A stretch of DNA of 64,000 bases from Polynucleobacter sp. AP-Sving-400A-A2 (GTDB lineage: Bacteria; Pseudomonadota; Gammaproteobacteria; Burkholderiales; Burkholderiaceae). The notes beneath the pieces are model-generated. The model saw nothing but the letters and a program-made list of their open reading frames with translations. It was not told the DNA's origin and made no database searches. The number at the start of each line of letters is the position of its first letter. The stretch's first letter is position 1. The stretch lies in NCBI RefSeq assembly GCF_018688155.1, contig NZ_CP061312.1:434001-498000 (forward strand), given 5' to 3'. Below are positions 17,753 through 26,855 of this stretch, in pieces. Made by a program: the position numbers and the translations under genes.

Positions 17753-18297
17753 GTAATATTGATAATCCAGCATCAAAAAAAGAAGGCAAGCTCCATCCTA
17801 TAGAGCACTTACGATTACTTCGCGAGACCACTCCTCTACAAAAAGTCATTAATGAAATAGCTGGTCGCCAATGCATCTTTTTTTATAATACTTCTTGGGT
17901 ATTTGATTTTTCTTTAAATAACTCAGATCAGCCATGGTCGGTCACCAAACAAGTTTATTTCCGCAACTCTCGCAGGCATAAATGTTTAGCCTTTGCTTTA
18001 CCCTATTTAGTTATACAAATGAAGTTTTTAGATGAGCCTAAATATTTGCGTGCAGTCGTGACCTATGGCGAAGATGTTGCCACGATGATTGGATTTATGA
18101 GTCAGTTTGTTAAGCAGGAAAAGGGCACAAAGGTATGGGCAGAAAAACCAGCCTTTGATTGGGAGCCTTGGAATATCTCCGCTTTGTTTAATCATCTTTT
18201 GGATGCTGATGGACGCTTTAATGAAATTGAGTTTTATCGCTATACCGATGCCTTTCATGTGAAATTAAAAGGTGGCTGGGAAATGATTAATGTCTAA
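17749..18297 (+). CDS. Hypothetical soluble protein (182 aa)
   Basis: GTG start overlapping the stop of the membrane-protein gene. The protein is rich in aromatic residues (FFYNTSWVFDF, AFDWEPWNISALFNHLLD) with no signal peptide, membrane helix or known catalytic motif. Its coupling to the upstream membrane protein suggests a shared complex. Not recognised. Confidence 0.65.
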   Translation: MSNIDNPASKKEGKLHPIEHLRLLRETTPLQKVINEIAGRQCIFFYNTSWVFDFSLNNSDQPWSVTKQVYFRNSRRHKCLAFALPYLVIQMKFLDEPKYLRAVVTYGEDVATMIGFMSQFVKQEKGTKVWAEKPAFDWEPWNISALFNHLLDADGRFNEIEFYRYTDAFHVKLKGGWEMINV

Positions 18298-18677
18298 GTT
18301 ATAGACCCTTAATGTTGATTTCACTCCACATGCAGACAATTTGGGTATAAGTAAGCCTCCTCGCACTACTTTTATTTATATTGAAATACCCAGAACGATA
18401 AAATTCTATATTTATCAACAAGTTCTAATGCTTACCTTATATTTTTTTTTAAATCTTTCGATAGGTTAATGAAGTTACTCATTTATCTACCTAAAGAGTA
18501 TTGCGAGGATGGCAATTATCTTCATTTACATTAATAAAATATATATAAATCAATTACTTATGAAAAAATTTCATTAGGCGGGAAAACAGCTTTTACTTGC
18601 GCAAATAGCTTTATTTTGCTTTCGAGAGCGTCTAGGATAGTACTCATACATTGACGCTTTTATGAGGAGATAAGGTC
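18298..18677. other. AT-rich intergenic region
   Basis: 380 bases without a supported gene. It contains A/T runs and, near its right end, the AGGAGATAA ribosome site for the gene at 18678. A promoter for the following small genes is likely but I cannot assign its boxes. Confidence 0.5.
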
Positions 18678-18863
18678 ATGAACCAGTTCCAGGCGAAGAG
18701 CGATTTATCAGCAGTCTCAGCAACATTTATTCAATTAGAAATTGATGATTTGGTTAGGGATCGACTACATTGGCAGGAGCGGCTTGCAAGATCATTCAAT
18801 CCAACAGAAATATTGCCAAATGTGATTCATCCTCTCCAGGCTGATATTGTCAAGATATCCTAA
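18678..18863 (+). CDS. Small hypothetical protein (61 aa)
   Basis: Strong ribosome site GAGGAGATAAGG just before ATG 18678 argues for real translation. The product is a soluble, probably helical peptide (IQLEIDDLVRDRLHWQERLA). No known family. The next small gene starts 14 bases after its stop. Confidence 0.5.
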   Translation: MNQFQAKSDLSAVSATFIQLEIDDLVRDRLHWQERLARSFNPTEILPNVIHPLQADIVKIS

Positions 18864-18877
18864 GCTGGGAAAAGCCC

Positions 18878-19084
18878 ATGAGGACATATATTGGCCCGAT
18901 TAGCTTTGCCCTATTAGTGACGATAGCGGTGTTCTACTTTTTTATTTATGATGCTAAACCAACATCAGGGCCACATAAATCTGAGGATGTTGCGATAGAC
19001 TCTGAAGCCAAAAAACATTTTTCTTTTATCGCTGAAAAATATGCTTCCGAGGCTTCTGAAACCTCTGGAGTTTCAAAGAACTAA
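18878..19084 (+). CDS. Small single-pass membrane protein (68 aa)
   Basis: One N-terminal hydrophobic helix (ISFALLVTIAVFYFFIY, residues 8-24) and a charged Ser/Glu/Lys-rich tail predicted to lie in the periplasm. It follows the 61-residue gene closely, so they probably share a transcript. Not recognised. Confidence 0.5.
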   Translation: MRTYIGPISFALLVTIAVFYFFIYDAKPTSGPHKSEDVAIDSEAKKHFSFIAEKYASEASETSGVSKN

Positions 19085-19276
19085 GTCCACATCAAGGCCA
19101 TACCTTGAGGTTTTTATGAGCCTCTAGGCTTTTAGTTTCCAAATGCAGAGCCTACGTAGATACAAATGAGTTGGGTTATCAGGTGTCTATCTGACCCAGC
19201 CTTCACCACTTCTCCATATTGAGCATCTAAGGCGTAGTAAGCTATGCTCTTATTGATATCAAATAGAGCGAAATTT

Positions 19277-19834
19277 ATGACTGAATTGGATTGGGATCAT
19301 TGGCTTTCTAAGCAATATGTCTATACATGGCAAGCAGCTGCTTTAGTGCTCGGAATAAATCCCCGTCAAATTAAATTTCCAAGAAGGGATTCTGCGGGAG
19401 AGCTGCATTTTGAGCGGGATAATTTCGAAGACCTCTATTCTGACTTTAAGCTTAAGCTAGATCTACTGATCGAGCATGCCTGGATGCAAAATTTTTCCGC
19501 TCAGAATATGCGGGTAGACTTAAAACGTTTTTTGTATTGGACTCACAATGTTGTCAAGTGGGACATGCCACAAAAGCTATTGTCCTTTGCTAAAGAAATT
19601 AATCTTCAAGAGTTAGATGAGGGTGCAGAAGATAAGGCGAGCATTTTATTAGATGAGCGCGCTTCCCTGCAATTAATTTGGGCTTTAAGAACGATGCTTA
19701 AGGATCATCAGTTTGGCAAAACTGATCGGGAGCTTATTTATTATTTGGCAAAACAATATCCAGATCAATCGGCCTTTAAGCGCCTCGCTTTAGAAATGAG
19801 ATTTGCTGAGGCGCTGGTAGCTTCCGAGAGTTAG
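19277..19834 (+). CDS. Hypothetical protein with YTWQAAALVLGINP motif (185 aa)
   Basis: The N-terminus has a helix of the type WxxxxxxYxWxAAALxLGIxP that I have seen at the start of several proteobacterial hypothetical and mobile-element proteins. The remainder is helical and charged with no catalytic signature. ATG 19244 would add 11 residues (MLLLISNRAKF) that do not look conserved; I chose ATG 19277, though AAGG at 19229 fits the earlier start equally well. It stands alone before the convergent ahpF. Function unknown. Confidence 0.6.
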   Translation: MTELDWDHWLSKQYVYTWQAAALVLGINPRQIKFPRRDSAGELHFERDNFEDLYSDFKLKLDLLIEHAWMQNFSAQNMRVDLKRFLYWTHNVVKWDMPQKLLSFAKEINLQELDEGAEDKASILLDERASLQLIWALRTMLKDHQFGKTDRELIYYLAKQYPDQSAFKRLALEMRFAEALVASES

Positions 19835-19899
19835 ATGGCTGGTACTCAGAATCACTCAGGCCTGATTTAGACCTGAGCGAGCCCGATGTTTCCTGATAT

Positions 19900-21444
19900 T
19901 TATGAGCGAATTAAATAATCAAATGCTGAAAGAGATGCCTTCGCCCCCTCCCCCATGGCGATGATAATTTGCTTGTAGGGTACAGTGGTGCAGTCTCCCG
20001 CTGCAAATACACCGGGCATCGAGGTTTCACCTTTTTGATCGATGATCACTTCTCCCCGGGGGGATAAGTCAATCACACCTTTGAGCCAATCCGTATTAGG
20101 TAGCAAGCCGATCTGCACAAAGATTCCTTCAAGTGCAATGTCATGCATCTGATTGTTGGCGCGATCTTCATATCTCAAAGTAGTTACCTTACCGTCGGCA
20201 CCCAACACCTCCTTACTTAATGCGTTGGTAATTACCGTAACGTTAGGCATGCTGTGCATTTTTTTCTGTAGTACGGCATCGGCACGCAATTTAGTATCAA
20301 ACTCAACTAAGGTGACATGGTTCACAATGCCTGCCAAATCAATTGCAGCCTCTACTCCAGAGTTACCGCCACCAATGACTGCAACTCGCTTACCTTTGTA
20401 TAAAGGGCCGTCACAGTGAGGGCAGTAAGCAACGCCTTTACCGCGGTACTCTTGCTCGCCTGGCACATTCATTTCGCGCCAGCGTGCACCCGTGCTCAGG
20501 ATGACTGTTTTGCTCTTCAGTACAGCGCCATTTTCTAAGGTGATCGCAATCTCATCGCCAGTCTTACTTAAGCTCTTGGCGGTTTGTAGATTCATCACAT
20601 CCACCTCATACTCTTTGACGTGCTGCTCAAGAGCTGTGACTAGTTTAGGACCCTCAGTTTCTTTAACGGAGATAAAGTTTTCAATGCCTACAGTATCGGC
20701 AACCTGTCCACCAAAGCGTTGAGCCACGATGCCGGTCCTGATTCCCTTGCGGGCAGAATAAATTGCAGCCGAAGCACCTGCTGGACCCCCGCCAATGATC
20801 AGAGAGTCGTAGGCAGCTTTAGCGCTTAACTTTTCAGCATCACGTGCTGTGGTATTGGTATCCAATTTAGCGGCAATTTCTTCAACGCTCATACGGCCTT
20901 GACCAAATACTTCACCATTCAGAATTACTGTAGGCACAGCCATGATTTGGTATTGGTCCACCAAGCCTTGGAAGAGGGCGCCATCAATCATTTCATGTTC
21001 AATATCGGGATTTAGTACCGCCATGAGGTTCAGGGCCTGTACTACATCCGGGCAGTTATGGCATGACAAGGAGATGAAGGTCTGAAAGTGCTTCTTACCC
21101 TCTAGACCTTTGATGCTCTCAATCACGTCTTGCTCAACCTTTGGTGGATAACCACTAGCTTGCAGAATAGCCAAAATGAAAGAAGTCATCTCATGACCCA
21201 TTGGTAGGCCAGAGAATGCAATACGAGCAAGTTGATCTGCCTTGCCCACGGTAAAGCTAGGAATATTTTTACTGCTACCTGAAGTCTTTACAGTGATTTT
21301 GGTAGATTGCTCAGCAACTTCATTTAATAGCTCTAGCATTTGAGCTGACTGAGAGCTGTCATCCAAAGTGGCTTCAAGAACAATGGGGCTCTCTATTTTT
21401 TCAAAATAGGTTTTGAGTTGGGTTTTGATATTGGTATCTAACAT
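19900..21444 (-). CDS. ahpF: Alkyl hydroperoxide reductase subunit F
   Basis: Flavoprotein disulfide reductase that uses NADH to re-reduce the peroxiredoxin AhpC. The N-terminal tandem thioredoxin-like domain carries the redox centre CHNC (128-131). The thioredoxin-reductase-like part has the FAD motif [10 protein letters not shown], the active disulfide CPHC (341-344), the NAD motif [12 protein letters not shown] and the terminal FAD motif GVFAAGDCT. The full length of 514 residues matches the family. It lies downstream of ahpC on the same strand, separated by a long hairpin that could set the AhpC:AhpF ratio. OxyR control is likely. Confidence 0.97.
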   Translation of the reverse strand: MLDTNIKTQLKTYFEKIESPIVLEATLDDSSQSAQMLELLNEVAEQSTKITVKTSGSSKNIPSFTVGKADQLARIAFSGLPMGHEMTSFILAILQASGYPPKVEQDVIESIKGLEGKKHFQTFISLSCHNCPDVVQALNLMAVLNPDIEHEMIDGALFQGLVDQYQIMAVPTVILNGEVFGQGRMSVEEIAAKLDTNTTARDAEKLSAKAAYDSLIIGGGPAGASAAIYSARKGIRTGIVAQRFGGQVADTVGIENFISVKETEGPKLVTALEQHVKEYEVDVMNLQTAKSLSKTGDEIAITLENGAVLKSKTVILSTGARWREMNVPGEQEYRGKGVAYCPHCDGPLYKGKRVAVIGGGNSGVEAAIDLAGIVNHVTLVEFDTKLRADAVLQKKMHSMPNVTVITNALSKEVLGADGKVTTLRYEDRANNQMHDIALEGIFVQIGLLPNTDWLKGVIDLSPRGEVIIDQKGETSMPGVFAAGDCTTVPYKQIIIAMGEGAKASLSAFDYLIRS

Positions 21445-21472
21445 GTTGTATTCCTTAGTATTGAATCTTGAT

Positions 21473-21519
21473 GAGTCTATTGGGCAAGACTTTTGCTTCT
21501 TATCCTGCCCAATAGACTC
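21473..21519. repeat. 14-bp inverted repeat between ahpC and ahpF
   Basis: Arms 21473-21486 and 21506-21519 are perfect reverse complements with a 19-nt loop. No U-run follows on the minus strand, so it is more likely an mRNA processing or stabilising hairpin, or a partial attenuator, than a full terminator. Confidence 0.8.
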
Positions 21520-21564
21520 TCCGAAGAGAATCGATTGATTGCTAATTACCTCTAACCTTGATCC

Positions 21565-22128
21565 TTAGATCTTGCCTACGAGGTCTAAAGATGGAGTCAA
21601 TGTTGCTGCACCTTCTTTCCACTTGGCTGGGCATACTTCGCCTGGGTGCGCAGCTGTGTACTGAGCAGCCTTAAGCTTGCGCAATGTCTCAGAGATATCG
21701 CGAGCGATTTCATTTGAGTGAATTTCAGCGGTCTTGATAACGCCCTCTGGATTGATAATGAATGTGCCGCGCAATGCGAGACCTTCTTCCTCGATATGCA
21801 CACCAAAACCACGTGTCAATGTATGTGTTGGATCGCCAAGCAATGGAAACTTCGCCTTACCTACTGCAGGTGAAGTCTCATGCCATACTTTGTGTGAGAA
21901 ATGGGTATCCGTAGTAATGATGTATGCCTCGGCACCCATCTTCTGGAACTCAGCATAGTTATCAGCCGCATCTTCAATTTCTGTTGGGCAGTTGAATGTG
22001 AATGCTGCTGGCATGAAAATCAATACTGACCATTTGCCTTTGAGGGACTCGTCGGAAACAGTGACAAACTTTCCGTTATGGAATGCTTGGGTTTTGAATG
22101 GAATTACTGGTGTGTTAATTAATGACAT
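21565..22128 (-). CDS. ahpC: Alkyl hydroperoxide reductase subunit C (peroxiredoxin)
   Basis: Typical 2-Cys peroxiredoxin that reduces hydrogen peroxide and organic hydroperoxides. Peroxidatic C47 lies in FTFNCPTEIED and resolving C166 in EVCPAKW; the length of 187 residues is that of enterobacterial AhpC. I start at ATG 22128, which has AGGAAA upstream; the longer frame to 22167 adds 13 unconserved residues. First gene of the ahpC-ahpF unit and a classic OxyR target. Confidence 0.97.
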   Translation of the reverse strand: MSLINTPVIPFKTQAFHNGKFVTVSDESLKGKWSVLIFMPAAFTFNCPTEIEDAADNYAEFQKMGAEAYIITTDTHFSHKVWHETSPAVGKAKFPLLGDPTHTLTRGFGVHIEEEGLALRGTFIINPEGVIKTAEIHSNEIARDISETLRKLKAAQYTAAHPGEVCPAKWKEGAATLTPSLDLVGKI

Positions 22129-22274
22129 GGGGTTTTTCCTGTTAAAAATAAATGGGTTAATGCACAACAGGAACCATTCTGAAGCGGATTGATATATTTG
22201 TATAACGAATAATAACGATATAAATGATCGTTTTTTTAGATCATTAAATTAAGTGCTGGCTTGATAATGCTGCG

Positions 22275-22883
22275 ATGAGACCAATTTTGTATTCTTACCG
22301 TAGATGCCCCTATGCCATGCGGGCTCGTATGGCTTTGAAATATGCCGGTATTGAATATGAGCACCGAGAGATAGTTTTGCGAGATAAACCGCAATCTATG
22401 TTGCGGGTCTCGCCCAAAGGAACTGTTCCAGTTTTGTGTGTCGGGGAGTTGATTCTGGATCAGAGCATAGATATCATGCGCTGGGCATTAGATGGATCTG
22501 ATCCAGATGGTTGGCTGGATGTTGATCAAATAATTTTTATAGAGTGGCTCGAGAAAAATGATGGCCCATTTAAAACTCTTTTAGATCAATACAAATATCC
22601 TGAGAGATATCCCCATCTCAATCGAGAGGCGATTTTGAATGCCGCAATAGAGTTGATGCTAAGGCCAATGGAAGCCGCGCTGGAATTGAATACTTATCTA
22701 TTGAGTAATAAGCTGTCTTGGGTAGATGTAGCTATCTTTCCGTTTGTTCGCCAATTTTCAATGTCTGATCAAAAAAGCTTTGAGGCATTGCCGTTCACCC
22801 ACCTTCAGAGTTGGCTTGGCCAACTTATTGAGTCTGAATTGTTTAATTCGGTAATGCACAAGCATCCAGCCTGGATTGATTAG
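22275..22883 (+). CDS. Glutathione S-transferase / glutaredoxin-2-like protein
   Basis: N-terminal thioredoxin-fold domain with the motif YRRCPYAMRARMAL (Cys11), a cis-Pro in KGTVPVL and the glutathione-binding DQSIDIM segment, followed by a helical C-terminal domain (WVDVAIFPFVRQF). The CPYA centre resembles glutaredoxin 2 and related GSTs, so a glutathione-dependent disulfide reductase or transferase is likely; the substrate cannot be told. Divergent from ahpC across 146 bases and followed by a bidirectional terminator. Confidence 0.85.
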   Translation: MRPILYSYRRCPYAMRARMALKYAGIEYEHREIVLRDKPQSMLRVSPKGTVPVLCVGELILDQSIDIMRWALDGSDPDGWLDVDQIIFIEWLEKNDGPFKTLLDQYKYPERYPHLNREAILNAAIELMLRPMEAALELNTYLLSNKLSWVDVAIFPFVRQFSMSDQKSFEALPFTHLQSWLGQLIESELFNSVMHKHPAWID

Positions 22884-22891
22884 GCCTGAAA

Positions 22892-22921
22892 AAAGCCCCC
22901 AAATTTTCATTCGGGGGCTTT
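22892..22921. terminator. Bidirectional Rho-independent terminator
   Basis: AAAGCCCCC at 22892-22900 pairs with GGGGGCTTT at 22913-22921, with A-rich and T-rich flanks. It sits between the convergent GST and rubrerythrin genes and can serve both. Confidence 0.9.
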
Positions 22922-22942
22922 CAAATTAAATGACTTAGCTAA

Positions 22943-23380
22943 TTAAACGTTTGCCAAGTGTGCTTCTAAAGTCTTAGTGAACTTGTTAGCGTGGCTACGC
23001 TCAGCCTTCGCTAATGTTTCAAACCAGTCAGCGATTTCGTCAAAGCCTTCGTCGCGCGCTGTCTTAGCCATACCTGGGTACATATCTGTGTACTCATGTG
23101 TTTCGCCGGCGATAGCTGCTTGTAATGCTTCAGCAACTGTCTTGGCTGGCATACCAGTACCTGGCTCGCCTGCACCGCCTTCGATCAAGTATTCCATGTG
23201 ACCATGGGCGTGACCTGTTTCACCTTCAGCTGTTGAGCGGAAAACTGCTGCAACATCGTTTGCACCAGCGATATCTGCTTGGTTCGCGAAATACAAATAA
23301 CGACGGTTTGCTTGTGATTCTCCAGCAAACGCCTCTTTCAAAGACTGCTCAGTCTTTGTACCTTTTACAGTTTTAGCCAT
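22943..23380 (-). CDS. Rubrerythrin diiron-domain protein
   Basis: Ferritin-like four-helix protein with a di-iron site built from E21 ([10 protein letters not shown]), E54 and H57 (EGETGH), E93 (AGETHEY) and E127/H130 (AERSH). It lacks the C-terminal rubredoxin domain of classical rubrerythrin (145 versus about 190 residues), so electrons must come from a separate donor. The neighbouring Fe-S protein and DUF3501 gene recur with it in betaproteobacteria, suggesting a peroxide-reducing unit. AGGAG precedes the ATG. Confidence 0.92.
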   Translation of the reverse strand: MAKTVKGTKTEQSLKEAFAGESQANRRYLYFANQADIAGANDVAAVFRSTAEGETGHAHGHMEYLIEGGAGEPGTGMPAKTVAEALQAAIAGETHEYTDMYPGMAKTARDEGFDEIADWFETLAKAERSHANKFTKTLEAHLANV

Positions 23381-23803
23381 GATTGACTCCTAAAAACGGT
23401 TAGTTGAAATTGGGTGATTCGCTAAGTTGCTAGCTTTAAAAGGTCACCTGCGCATGATTATGAACAAATCTGTGGATTTGAATAATCATATTTTTGTATT
23501 GACTTGATAGTTAAAAACAACTGATAAGCAAATATCAATTAATAAAATATAAGGGCAGCTGGTGCTACTTTTCGGGTCCTTTGTCGTCAAATAACCCCAA
23601 TAGAGAGCTGATTTGAGTCAATGTTAGTGTCTACTACCTCTTTTTTATCAATTCAAAGGGCATCTAAGGTGATTACATCAAGCTAATTAGGTATTTTCTA
23701 TGAAGATTGTTAATTAATACAATTTTACTATCGACTGGTGGAGCTCTAGAATTAGGCCTACAAAATTGATGCATTGCATACGTTCAAATAGCAGAGGACA
23801 TAC
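23381..23803. other. Divergent regulatory region, rubrerythrin / Fe-S protein
   Basis: 423 bases between two divergently transcribed peroxide-defence genes. AGGAG for rubrerythrin lies at the left end and AGAGGA for the Fe-S gene at the right. The rest is AT-rich; I see no ORF, and I cannot assign an OxyR or Fur site with confidence. Confidence 0.5.
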
Positions 23804-25141
23804 ATGACAACACGTGAAGGTAGTTTAGAGGCCCCAACCAGACACCCCTTGGATTGGCAAAACCCCAAGTTCTACGATAAAGATGATCTAGAGGCTGAGA
23901 TGGAGCGTGTCTTCGATCTTTGTCACGGTTGCCGTCGATGTGTGAGTCTTTGCGGGTCATTCCCAGCCCTCTTTGATCTGGTAGATGCCACTGAAGATTT
24001 GGAGATGGAGCAGGTTGATAAGGCAGATTACCAAAAGGTAGTGGATCAATGCTACCTGTGCGATGTTTGCTACATGACTAAGTGCCCTTATGTTCCTCCA
24101 CACCCTTGGAATATTGATTTTCCTCATCTGATGCTGCGTGCAAAGGCTGTGAATTTCAAGGATGACAAAGCGACCTTTCGCGACAAACTACTTTCCTCTA
24201 CAGATAAGCTGGGCCACTTTGCTGGTATTCCGATTGTGACTCAAGCAGTCAATGCTGTGAATAGCACTGGGCTTGCCCGTTTGGTGATGGAGGGCGCCCT
24301 AGGAGTAGATAAGAATGCTTGGATTCCTGAGTATGCTTCGAAGACATTCCCACAACTGGCTGAGAAATCTGAAAATCTGCCAGTAGTGGATGGCGTCAAG
24401 ACGCCTGGAAAAGTCGCTATCTATGCTACCTGCTATATCAATTACAACGAGCCAGGCATCGGGCAAGATCTCATCAAGATTCTGAAGCACAATGCCATTC
24501 CGTATGAGCTTGTGGATAAAGAGGCTTGTTGCGGCATGCCTAAGCTCGAGCTGGGTGATTTAGAGTCTGTTGCGCAGAATAAAGAGAAAAATATTCCGAA
24601 GTTGGCTAAGTTGGCACGTGAAGGATATGCCATCTTGACTCCAATTCCATCATGCACTTTGATGTTTAAGCAAGAGTTGCCACTCATGTTCCCAGATTGT
24701 GCTGATACCCAATTAGTGAAAGAGGCGATGTGGGATCCTTTCGAATACTTTATGGCACGAAATTCGGATAGCCTCTTGAAGAAGGATTTTAGTAAAGAGC
24801 TCGGACATGTGAGTTATCACATGGCTTGTCATTCTCGCGTTCAAAACGTAGGTCAAAAAACTGCGGAAACTCTGAAGCTAGTGCCCGGTACTGAGGTGAA
24901 TGTTGTGGAGCGTTGTTCAGGACACTCTGGCACTTGGGGTGTGAAGAAAGAGTTTCATGAAATGGCAATGAAAATTGGCAAGCCTGTTTTCAGAAGAATG
25001 GCTGAAGAAGAGCCAAACTACATTAGCTCTGACTGTCAGCTAGCGGGTCATCATATTGAGCAGGGCATGGAAGAGTTGGGTTTACCGAAGTCTGAAATGG
25101 CTCACCCATTGACCTTGCTTGCAAAAGCATACGGTCTTTAA
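23804..25141 (+). CDS. Double 4Fe-4S oxidoreductase (GlpC/HdrD-like) of the rubrerythrin cluster
   Basis: Two N-terminal ferredoxin motifs, CxxCxxCxxxC at C40-C43-C46-C50 and CxxCxxCxxxxC at C83-C86-C89-C94, are followed by two CCG-type domains (ACCGMPKLELG, and a second region with ERCSGHSGTWG). This is the architecture of GlpC and heterodisulfide-reductase D-like proteins. It probably passes electrons to the adjacent rubrerythrin-type peroxidase. It is transcribed with the DUF3501 gene 27 bases downstream. The electron source is unknown. Confidence 0.85.
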   Translation: MTTREGSLEAPTRHPLDWQNPKFYDKDDLEAEMERVFDLCHGCRRCVSLCGSFPALFDLVDATEDLEMEQVDKADYQKVVDQCYLCDVCYMTKCPYVPPHPWNIDFPHLMLRAKAVNFKDDKATFRDKLLSSTDKLGHFAGIPIVTQAVNAVNSTGLARLVMEGALGVDKNAWIPEYASKTFPQLAEKSENLPVVDGVKTPGKVAIYATCYINYNEPGIGQDLIKILKHNAIPYELVDKEACCGMPKLELGDLESVAQNKEKNIPKLAKLAREGYAILTPIPSCTLMFKQELPLMFPDCADTQLVKEAMWDPFEYFMARNSDSLLKKDFSKELGHVSYHMACHSRVQNVGQKTAETLKLVPGTEVNVVERCSGHSGTWGVKKEFHEMAMKIGKPVFRRMAEEEPNYISSDCQLAGHHIEQGMEELGLPKSEMAHPLTLLAKAYGL

Positions 25142-25168
25142 TTTATACAGATAGAGGAAGATAGCAGT

Positions 25169-25753
25169 ATGGGAATCATTACACGCGATAGTCTTTTAAG
25201 TCTTGAGACTTACCACAAAGAGCGTCCGGTTTTTCGTGAAAAAGCGATCAAAGAACGTCGTCTTCGTACCGTTCATCTTGGAGATCACGTCACACTGATT
25301 TTTGAGAATGAATTTTTAATGCGCTACCAAATTCAAGAGATGTTGCGTGTAGAAAAAACATTTGAAGAGAGTGGTATTGAAGATGAGTTGAACGCTTACA
25401 ACCCTTTAGTGCCTGGTGGTTCAGATTTCAAAGCCACGATGATGATTGAGTATCCCAATGAAGCGGATCGTAAAGTTGCGCTTGCGAAGTTAGTGGGTAT
25501 AGAGCATAAGATTTTTATTGAGGTCGAAGGTCAGCCACGTGTCTATGCCATTGCTGATGAAGACTTGGAGCGCTCTACTGCCGAGAAAACATCTGCAGTG
25601 CATTTCATGCGCTTTGATCTCACAAACGATATGAAGATGGCTCTCAAGGCCGGTGCTCAGATGATGGTGGGCTGTGATCATAAGGGCTATCCGATGCATG
25701 TGCAAACCCTCCCTTCAGAAACATTAGCTTCGCTTGTTTCTGATCTGAGTTAA
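25169..25753 (+). CDS. DUF3501 family protein
   Basis: The sequence matches the conserved pattern of DUF3501: ITRDSLLSLETY, HLGDHVTLIFENE, RYQIQEMLRVEK, a DELNAYNPLVPGGSDFKATM core and MIEYPNE. No catalytic residues are established for the family. GAGGAAG precedes the ATG. Its fixed pairing with the double Fe-S protein and rubrerythrin suggests a role in peroxide reduction or assembly of that system. Confidence 0.88.
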   Translation: MGIITRDSLLSLETYHKERPVFREKAIKERRLRTVHLGDHVTLIFENEFLMRYQIQEMLRVEKTFEESGIEDELNAYNPLVPGGSDFKATMMIEYPNEADRKVALAKLVGIEHKIFIEVEGQPRVYAIADEDLERSTAEKTSAVHFMRFDLTNDMKMALKAGAQMMVGCDHKGYPMHVQTLPSETLASLVSDLS

Positions 25754-25768
25754 AGCAAGCAATAGATC

Positions 25769-26695
25769 TTAAAGGTAGTGAACGCCTGGTAAGGCGCATT
25801 GACGAATGACTTCAGCTAATTCATTCATTGCAGCAGCGCGTGGGAAATTTTTCCGCCAGACGAGGCAAACTCGTCTGGTAGGAATAGGGTCCTCAAATGG
25901 AATATAGCGAATAAGCTGATCAGAAAATGCATTATCAGAAGCGGATGTTCTCGGCAGTACTGAAATGCCGATGCCACTAGCTACCATCTGTCGAATAGTT
26001 TCTAGGGATGAGCCCTCAAAGCTGCGCTGCTCTCCAATCGTGGTTCCAGAACCTAGGCGATTTAGTTCTGGGCAGACACCAAGTACGTGGTCTCGAAAAC
26101 AGTGCCCAGTACCTAATAGCAAAGTATTTTGCTCTTTCAGCTCCCGATGCGGAATCGATGGCCTATTTTCCCAAGGATGACCTTTAGGTACCGCCACTAA
26201 AAAAGGTTCGTCATACAAATCAATTTGATTAAGTCCTGTGCTTGCGAAAGGGTCTGCAATCACTATGCAATCTAAGGCCCCTTGACGCAAGACTTCCAGC
26301 AGTCGAACGGTAAAGTTTTCCTCTAAAAATAAAGGAGCCTGTGGCAGACGTTCTCGTGCAACCCGCACTAAGCTGGGTAATAAGTAAGGTGCAATGGTGT
26401 AGATCGCACCTAGCCTAAGTGGGCCAGATAGGGGATCTTGGCCGTGCTTTGCTAAGTGCTTTAAGGAATTAGCCTCCTCAAGTACTCTTTGGGCTTGATC
26501 CACAATCAGCGCCCCTAGGCTAGTCATCGCAACCTCGGTATTGGTACGCTCAAAAATTTGCGTATTGAGTTCTTCCTCTAGCTTTCTGATGGCTACCGAT
26601 AAGGTAGGCTGAGATACAAAGCAAGCATCCGCTGCTCTTCCAAAGTGGCGTTCACGTGCAACTGCGACGATATAGCGAAGTTCAGTAAGAGTCAT
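25769..26695 (-). CDS. oxyR: Hydrogen peroxide sensor/regulator OxyR
   Basis: LysR-type regulator with an N-terminal winged helix (residues 1-60: VSQPTLSVAIRKLEEEL) and the redox pair C199 and C208 in GTGHCFRDHVLGVC, exactly the positions and spacing of E. coli OxyR. On peroxide exposure these form a disulfide and switch the protein to an activator. It converges with the DUF3501 gene and diverges from senB. Likely targets in this window are ahpC-ahpF, the rubrerythrin unit and perhaps the selenoneine genes; that regulation is inference. Confidence 0.95.
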   Translation of the reverse strand: MTLTELRYIVAVARERHFGRAADACFVSQPTLSVAIRKLEEELNTQIFERTNTEVAMTSLGALIVDQAQRVLEEANSLKHLAKHGQDPLSGPLRLGAIYTIAPYLLPSLVRVARERLPQAPLFLEENFTVRLLEVLRQGALDCIVIADPFASTGLNQIDLYDEPFLVAVPKGHPWENRPSIPHRELKEQNTLLLGTGHCFRDHVLGVCPELNRLGSGTTIGEQRSFEGSSLETIRQMVASGIGISVLPRTSASDNAFSDQLIRYIPFEDPIPTRRVCLVWRKNFPRAAAMNELAEVIRQCALPGVHYL

Positions 26696-26855
26696 TTACG
26701 TCCTAGAGCTAGTAATAGGTATAGCGGAATATGTTTAACTATAGTGTATTTGTAGGTAGTTGAATCACTAGGGATTACCGCGGGGTGTCTTCACTCGCAT
26801 AGTCAATCTCCATTACCATTAGATATACAAAAAAGTACTTCTTAATAGGCTCAAT

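Noticed and set aside
22129..22274. OxyR binding site in the ahpC promoter
   Set aside because: The region is AT-rich with ATNNCGAT-like repeats, but I could not match the OxyR consensus convincingly by eye.
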